A stretch of DNA of 64,000 nucleotides, taken from assembly GCF_003853645.1 (NCBI RefSeq), contig NZ_QTPO01000037.1, positions 1-64,000 of the forward strand. The letters run 5' to 3'. A program made the position numbers and the translations under genes. The notes below the pieces were generated by a model. That model saw only the letters and a list, made by a program, of their open reading frames with translations, made no database searches and was not told where the DNA came from. The stretch comes from Burkholderia sp. Bp9143 (GTDB lineage Bacteria; Pseudomonadota; Gammaproteobacteria; Burkholderiales; Burkholderiaceae). Positions 61,132 to 64,000 of the stretch are shown here, in pieces (the first letter of the stretch is position 1; each line of letters starts with the position of its first letter).

Positions 61132-61216
61132 CGACACGACGGCGGGCGCGCCGGAGCGGACTGACGAATCGAATCCATTGCTGCAAGGACACGTGTTTTC
61201 ATCGGGAGAACTGACC

Positions 61217-62506
61217 ATGAGGGCGGATGTCGCGCTTGCGCTGGACGCAGGCATCGAGGCACGGAACGAAGATGCGTTGTACCGGAAAGTGATACTGAGG
61301 ATCGTCCCGCTGTTCTTCCTTGGTTTCATCATGTCGTACCTGGACCGCGTCAACATCGGGTTCGCGAAATTGCAGATGGCGGCCGATTTCGGTCTGACGA
61401 ATGCGTCGTTCGCCCTCGGTGCGAGCGTGTTCTTCTGGGGCTACATGCTGTTCGAGATCCCGAGCAACCTGATCCTGCGGCGGGTCGGCGCGCGGGCATG
61501 GATCGCGCGGATCATGATCACCTGGGGGATCGTGTCGATCCTGATGGTCTTCTCGAGGAACGCAGTCGCGTTCTATTCGCTGCGGTTCCTGCTGGGCGTC
61601 TGCGAGGCCGGCTTCGTCCCGGGCGTGATGTACTACACGAACACGTGGCTGCCGGCCCGGCGCCAGAGCGGCATGTACTCGCTGTTCCTGATGGCGTTGC
61701 CGATCGCCGTCGTGTTCGGCGCGCCGCTGTCCGGCGCGATCATGGAGACGATGGGCGGCGTGGCGGGGATCCACGGGTGGCAGTGGCTGTTCCTGCTCGA
61801 AGGGCTGCCGTCGGTGGTGCTGGGCGTCGTCATCCTGATGCTGCTGCGAAACAGGCCGGCCGACGTCGACTGGCTGACGCCGCGCGAGAAGCAGATCATC
61901 GAGGCGAACGTCGCGACGGAGGCGGCCTTCAAGTCGCATCGCGTGGCCGATGCATTCCGGTCGCCGAAGATCTATGCACTGATCGTCGTGATGATCCTGT
62001 TCAACACCGGGTTCTATGGCCTGACGTTCTGGATGCCGACGCTGTTTCACGAGGCGGGCGTTGCGAACAGCCTGGACGTCGGGTTGCTGACGGCCATCCC
62101 GTTCGGCGTCGCAGCGATCTGCATGTACGTGAATGCGAAGCGCGCGGAGCAATCCGGGCGGCTGCGGCGGCACGGCGTGGTGCCCGTCGCGCTGGCCGCG
62201 ATCGGCCTGTTCGTCGCGACGATCGCACACGACCACTTCTGGCTCGCGCTGGTGATGCTGACCGTCGCGACGTCGGGCATCCTGTCGCTGATGCCGATCT
62301 ACTGGACGCTGCCGGGGCGCGTGCTGTCCGGCCCGGCGGCGGCGGCCGGCTTCGCGCTGATCAACGCGTGCGGGAGCCTGTCCGGCATTCTGGGCGCGAT
62401 GATCATCGGCTATGCGGGCCTGCGGACCGGGATGATGATCCTGGCAGGCTTCCTGGTGTTGTGCAGTGTCGTGTTCTACCGGGTCTGCCCGCCCACGGCG
62501 GACTAG
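61217..62506 (+). CDS. ACS-family MFS transporter (organic/sugar acid)
   Basis: 429 residues from ATG at 61217, GGGAGA upstream. LFFLGFIMSYLDRVNIGFAK in helix 1 and FFWGYMLFEIPSNLILRRVG are the hallmark of the anion:cation symporter branch (tartrate, phthalate, hexuronate carriers). GVCEAGFVPGVMYYTNTWLP is likewise typical. It is the last gene of the sugar-acid operon, 85 bp after the YiaK-like gene, and a second importer in the cluster, perhaps for a different acid than the one next to uxuB. Confidence 0.87.
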   Translation: MRADVALALDAGIEARNEDALYRKVILRIVPLFFLGFIMSYLDRVNIGFAKLQMAADFGLTNASFALGASVFFWGYMLFEIPSNLILRRVGARAWIARIMITWGIVSILMVFSRNAVAFYSLRFLLGVCEAGFVPGVMYYTNTWLPARRQSGMYSLFLMALPIAVVFGAPLSGAIMETMGGVAGIHGWQWLFLLEGLPSVVLGVVILMLLRNRPADVDWLTPREKQIIEANVATEAAFKSHRVADAFRSPKIYALIVVMILFNTGFYGLTFWMPTLFHEAGVANSLDVGLLTAIPFGVAAICMYVNAKRAEQSGRLRRHGVVPVALAAIGLFVATIAHDHFWLALVMLTVATSGILSLMPIYWTLPGRVLSGPAAAAGFALINACGSLSGILGAMIIGYAGLRTGMMILAGFLVLCSVVFYRVCPPTAD

Positions 62507-62542
62507 CCGCGAGCCAGGCCGCGGCCGTCCGCGCGAGGGCGG

Positions 62543-64000
62543 TCAGAACGATACCGTCGTCGTCAGCGTGACGAGCCGCGGCTCGCCGACGGCGACGATC
62601 AGGTTGTTGTTGCTCGACGGATAGTAGGTCTTGTCGAGCAGGTTCTTCACGTTGAGCTGGATGCGCGTCGGGAACTTGCCGATCGTCGTCTCGTAGGCCG
62701 CGAACGCGTCGACGGTCACGTAGCCGGGCAGCGTGAAGCTGTTCGCGGTGTCGCCGGGCCGTGCGCCGACGAGCCGCGCGCCGCCGCCGAAGCGCCAGCG
62801 TCCGGGCAGGTTCGCAAGCGCCGTGTCGTACACCGCGAACAGGCTGCCGGTGTGGCGCGCGACGTTGACGAGCGGCGTGTTGCTGTCGCGGTCGTTCGCG
62901 TTCGTGTACGCATAGCTGCCGATCAGGCTCAGGTGCCGCGTGAGCTGCCCCGCGACGTCGAGTTCGATCCCGCGCGAGCGGGCGGTGCCGATCGTCGACG
63001 TGATGTCGCCAACGGTCACGGCGACGTTGCGCTTGTCGATCTGGTAGGCCGCGAGCGTGCCGGTGATGCCGGGCTTCAGGCTGAACTTCAGGCCGGCTTC
63101 CAGCACGCGGCCGAATTCCGGCGCGAGCGGCGACGCCACATTCGACGCGACGTTTGGCTTGAACGAGCGGCTGACGTTCGCGTATGCGGTCAGCGACGGC
63201 GTGAGCGCATACGCGAGCCCGAACTGCGGCAGCCACACGTTGCCGTGCGAGCGGTCGGCGAACACGAACGGCCGTCCCATTCCCGATTCCTGCTGCCAGT
63301 CCTCCCAGCGCAGCCCGCCGGCCGCGGTGAGACGGTCGGTGATCTTCACCGAGTCCTGCACTATCATCGAATACGTATGGACCTTCGACAATGAATCGCT
63401 CTGCTTCGCGTTCACCGTGCCGCCGGGCGCGAGCAGGCCGTAGACGGGATCGTAGAGATTGAAACCCTTGGTCGCCGTGCCGCGGATCGTGTCGCCGCGG
63501 AAGCTGCGCTGCCGCTCGTATTCGCCGCCGATGTAGAGCGCGTGGTTCATCCCCGCGAGCGTCAGGTTGCCGAGCAGGCCGAGCGTCGCGATCTGGTCGG
63601 AGTCGTTGCGCCCGAGGTTCGCATCGGACGAGCGCGACAGTGCGCCGGTCGTGCTGTTGAAGGCGGTCGCGCGGGCGATGTACTGATCGTAGCGGTCGCG
63701 GCCCCAGCCGTAGGTCGCGCGCACGCGCCATGCGTCGGAGAAGCGGTGCTCGACGCGCGCGCGCAGCGTTTCCTGGATCCCGCTGCTCTGCGCCCACGCT
63801 TCCTCGTAGCGGCGATAGCGCAGTGCATCGTCGGGGCGGCCGTTCACGAGCACGGTGCCGCGATCGAACGGCATCGTGTAGTCGACGTACTGGTAGCTGA
63901 CGTCGATCGACGTGTTCGCGTCGTGCCACGACAGCGCGGGTGCGATCAGCGCGTTGCGCTCGCGACCGAAGCTGCGCCAGTAGCGGCTCGTGTCGTATTC
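62543..64000 (-). CDS. TonB-dependent siderophore receptor, C-terminal part (cut by window edge)
   Basis: The frame is open from the right edge to the stop at 62543, giving the last 485 residues or so. Only the barrel is present; plug domain and signal peptide lie outside. Alternating aromatic strands with loops (NHALYIGGEYERQRSFRG, LWQPxF-like VWLPQFGLAYALTPSLTAYA, ARSRGIELDVAGQLTRHLSL) and the ending NLLDKTYYPSSNNN, then TTTVSF with terminal Phe, identify a ferric-siderophore receptor of the FhuE/FpvA/FoxA kind. The ligand is unknown. Confidence 0.9.
   Translation of the reverse strand, partial: EYDTSRYWRSFGRERNALIAPALSWHDANTSIDVSYQYVDYTMPFDRGTVLVNGRPDDALRYRRYEEAWAQSSGIQETLRARVEHRFSDAWRVRATYGWGRDRYDQYIARATAFNSTTGALSRSSDANLGRNDSDQIATLGLLGNLTLAGMNHALYIGGEYERQRSFRGDTIRGTATKGFNLYDPVYGLLAPGGTVNAKQSDSLSKVHTYSMIVQDSVKITDRLTAAGGLRWEDWQQESGMGRPFVFADRSHGNVWLPQFGLAYALTPSLTAYANVSRSFKPNVASNVASPLAPEFGRVLEAGLKFSLKPGITGTLAAYQIDKRNVAVTVGDITSTIGTARSRGIELDVAGQLTRHLSLIGSYAYTNANDRDSNTPLVNVARHTGSLFAVYDTALANLPGRWRFGGGARLVGARPGDTANSFTLPGYVTVDAFAAYETTIGKFPTRIQLNVKNLLDKTYYPSSNNNLIVAVGEPRLVTLTTTVSF

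Noticed and set aside
1-64000. Insertion sequences, integrases, tRNA genes, riboswitches and prophage genes
   Set aside because: Looked for on both strands; no transposase or recombinase motif, no tRNA cloverleaf and no conserved riboswitch core (for example cobalamin or SAM near metE) was recognised.

Overview
The window is one contiguous stretch of a GC-rich (roughly 65-68% by eye) beta-proteobacterial genome. Protein family content, codon use and the 5S rRNA sequence point to Burkholderia, most likely the Burkholderia cepacia complex. That assignment comes from recognising families, not from a database search. The left edge is the 3' end of a 5S rRNA gene with its terminator, so an rRNA operon lies just outside. 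The right edge cuts a TonB-dependent receptor. I see no integrase, transposase, tRNA, CRISPR array or phage gene.

Layout. 0-5 kb: DHA2 drug-efflux transporter, 2OG-Fe(II) oxygenase, Pit phosphate transporter. 5-8.5 kb: divergent metR/metE. 8.6-12 kb: guanidinobutyrase with an MHS transporter and a divergent LysR regulator. 12-13.4 kb: Lrp/AsnC regulator divergent from a LysE/RhtB exporter. 13.7-17 kb: two acid-type serine peptidases, a sedolisin and an S10 carboxypeptidase, separated by a perfect intrinsic terminator. 17-24 kb: nadE, a DMT exporter, a small conserved protein, a DeoR regulator, a phospholipase-D-like protein and a TetR regulator. 23.3-28.4 kb: a probable lysine/pipecolate catabolic module (amaA-like oxidase, LysP-like permease, divergent amaB-like dehydrogenase). 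28.6-39 kb: a large MscS-type channel, an MFS carrier, an L,D-transpeptidase, a class A PBP, and a MocR regulator divergent from a PaiB-like gene.

39.3-40.8 kb: a compact, lower-GC cassette of three tightly coupled genes encoding a PAAR spike-tip protein with a C-terminal adaptor-like extension, a Tae4-type peptidoglycan amidase and a 105-residue three-helix membrane protein placed where the immunity gene should be. This is the most unusual locus in the window: it looks like an orphan type VI secretion effector module with a non-canonical immunity protein.

41-48 kb: TlpA-like thioredoxin, two-component system, metallophosphoesterase, GNAT, LysE exporter and porin. 48-50 kb: secreted beta-propeller protein behind a long AT-rich leader. 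50.1-53.6 kb: a four-gene operon with TsdA/TsdB-like diheme cytochromes, an orphan solute-binding protein and a Tat-exported DsrE-like protein, suggesting periplasmic sulfur-oxyanion chemistry. 53.9-62.5 kb: a sugar-acid catabolic cluster (UxuB-type reductase, ManD, RspB-like dehydrogenase, YiaK-like reductase, two ACS-type MFS carriers) around a GntR/FCD regulator, with two identical TACCATGGTA palindromes in the divergent promoter region. 62.5 kb to the edge: siderophore receptor.

Most regulator genes sit divergently from their likely targets, and several of those spacers hold clear inverted or direct repeats, listed as candidate operators.
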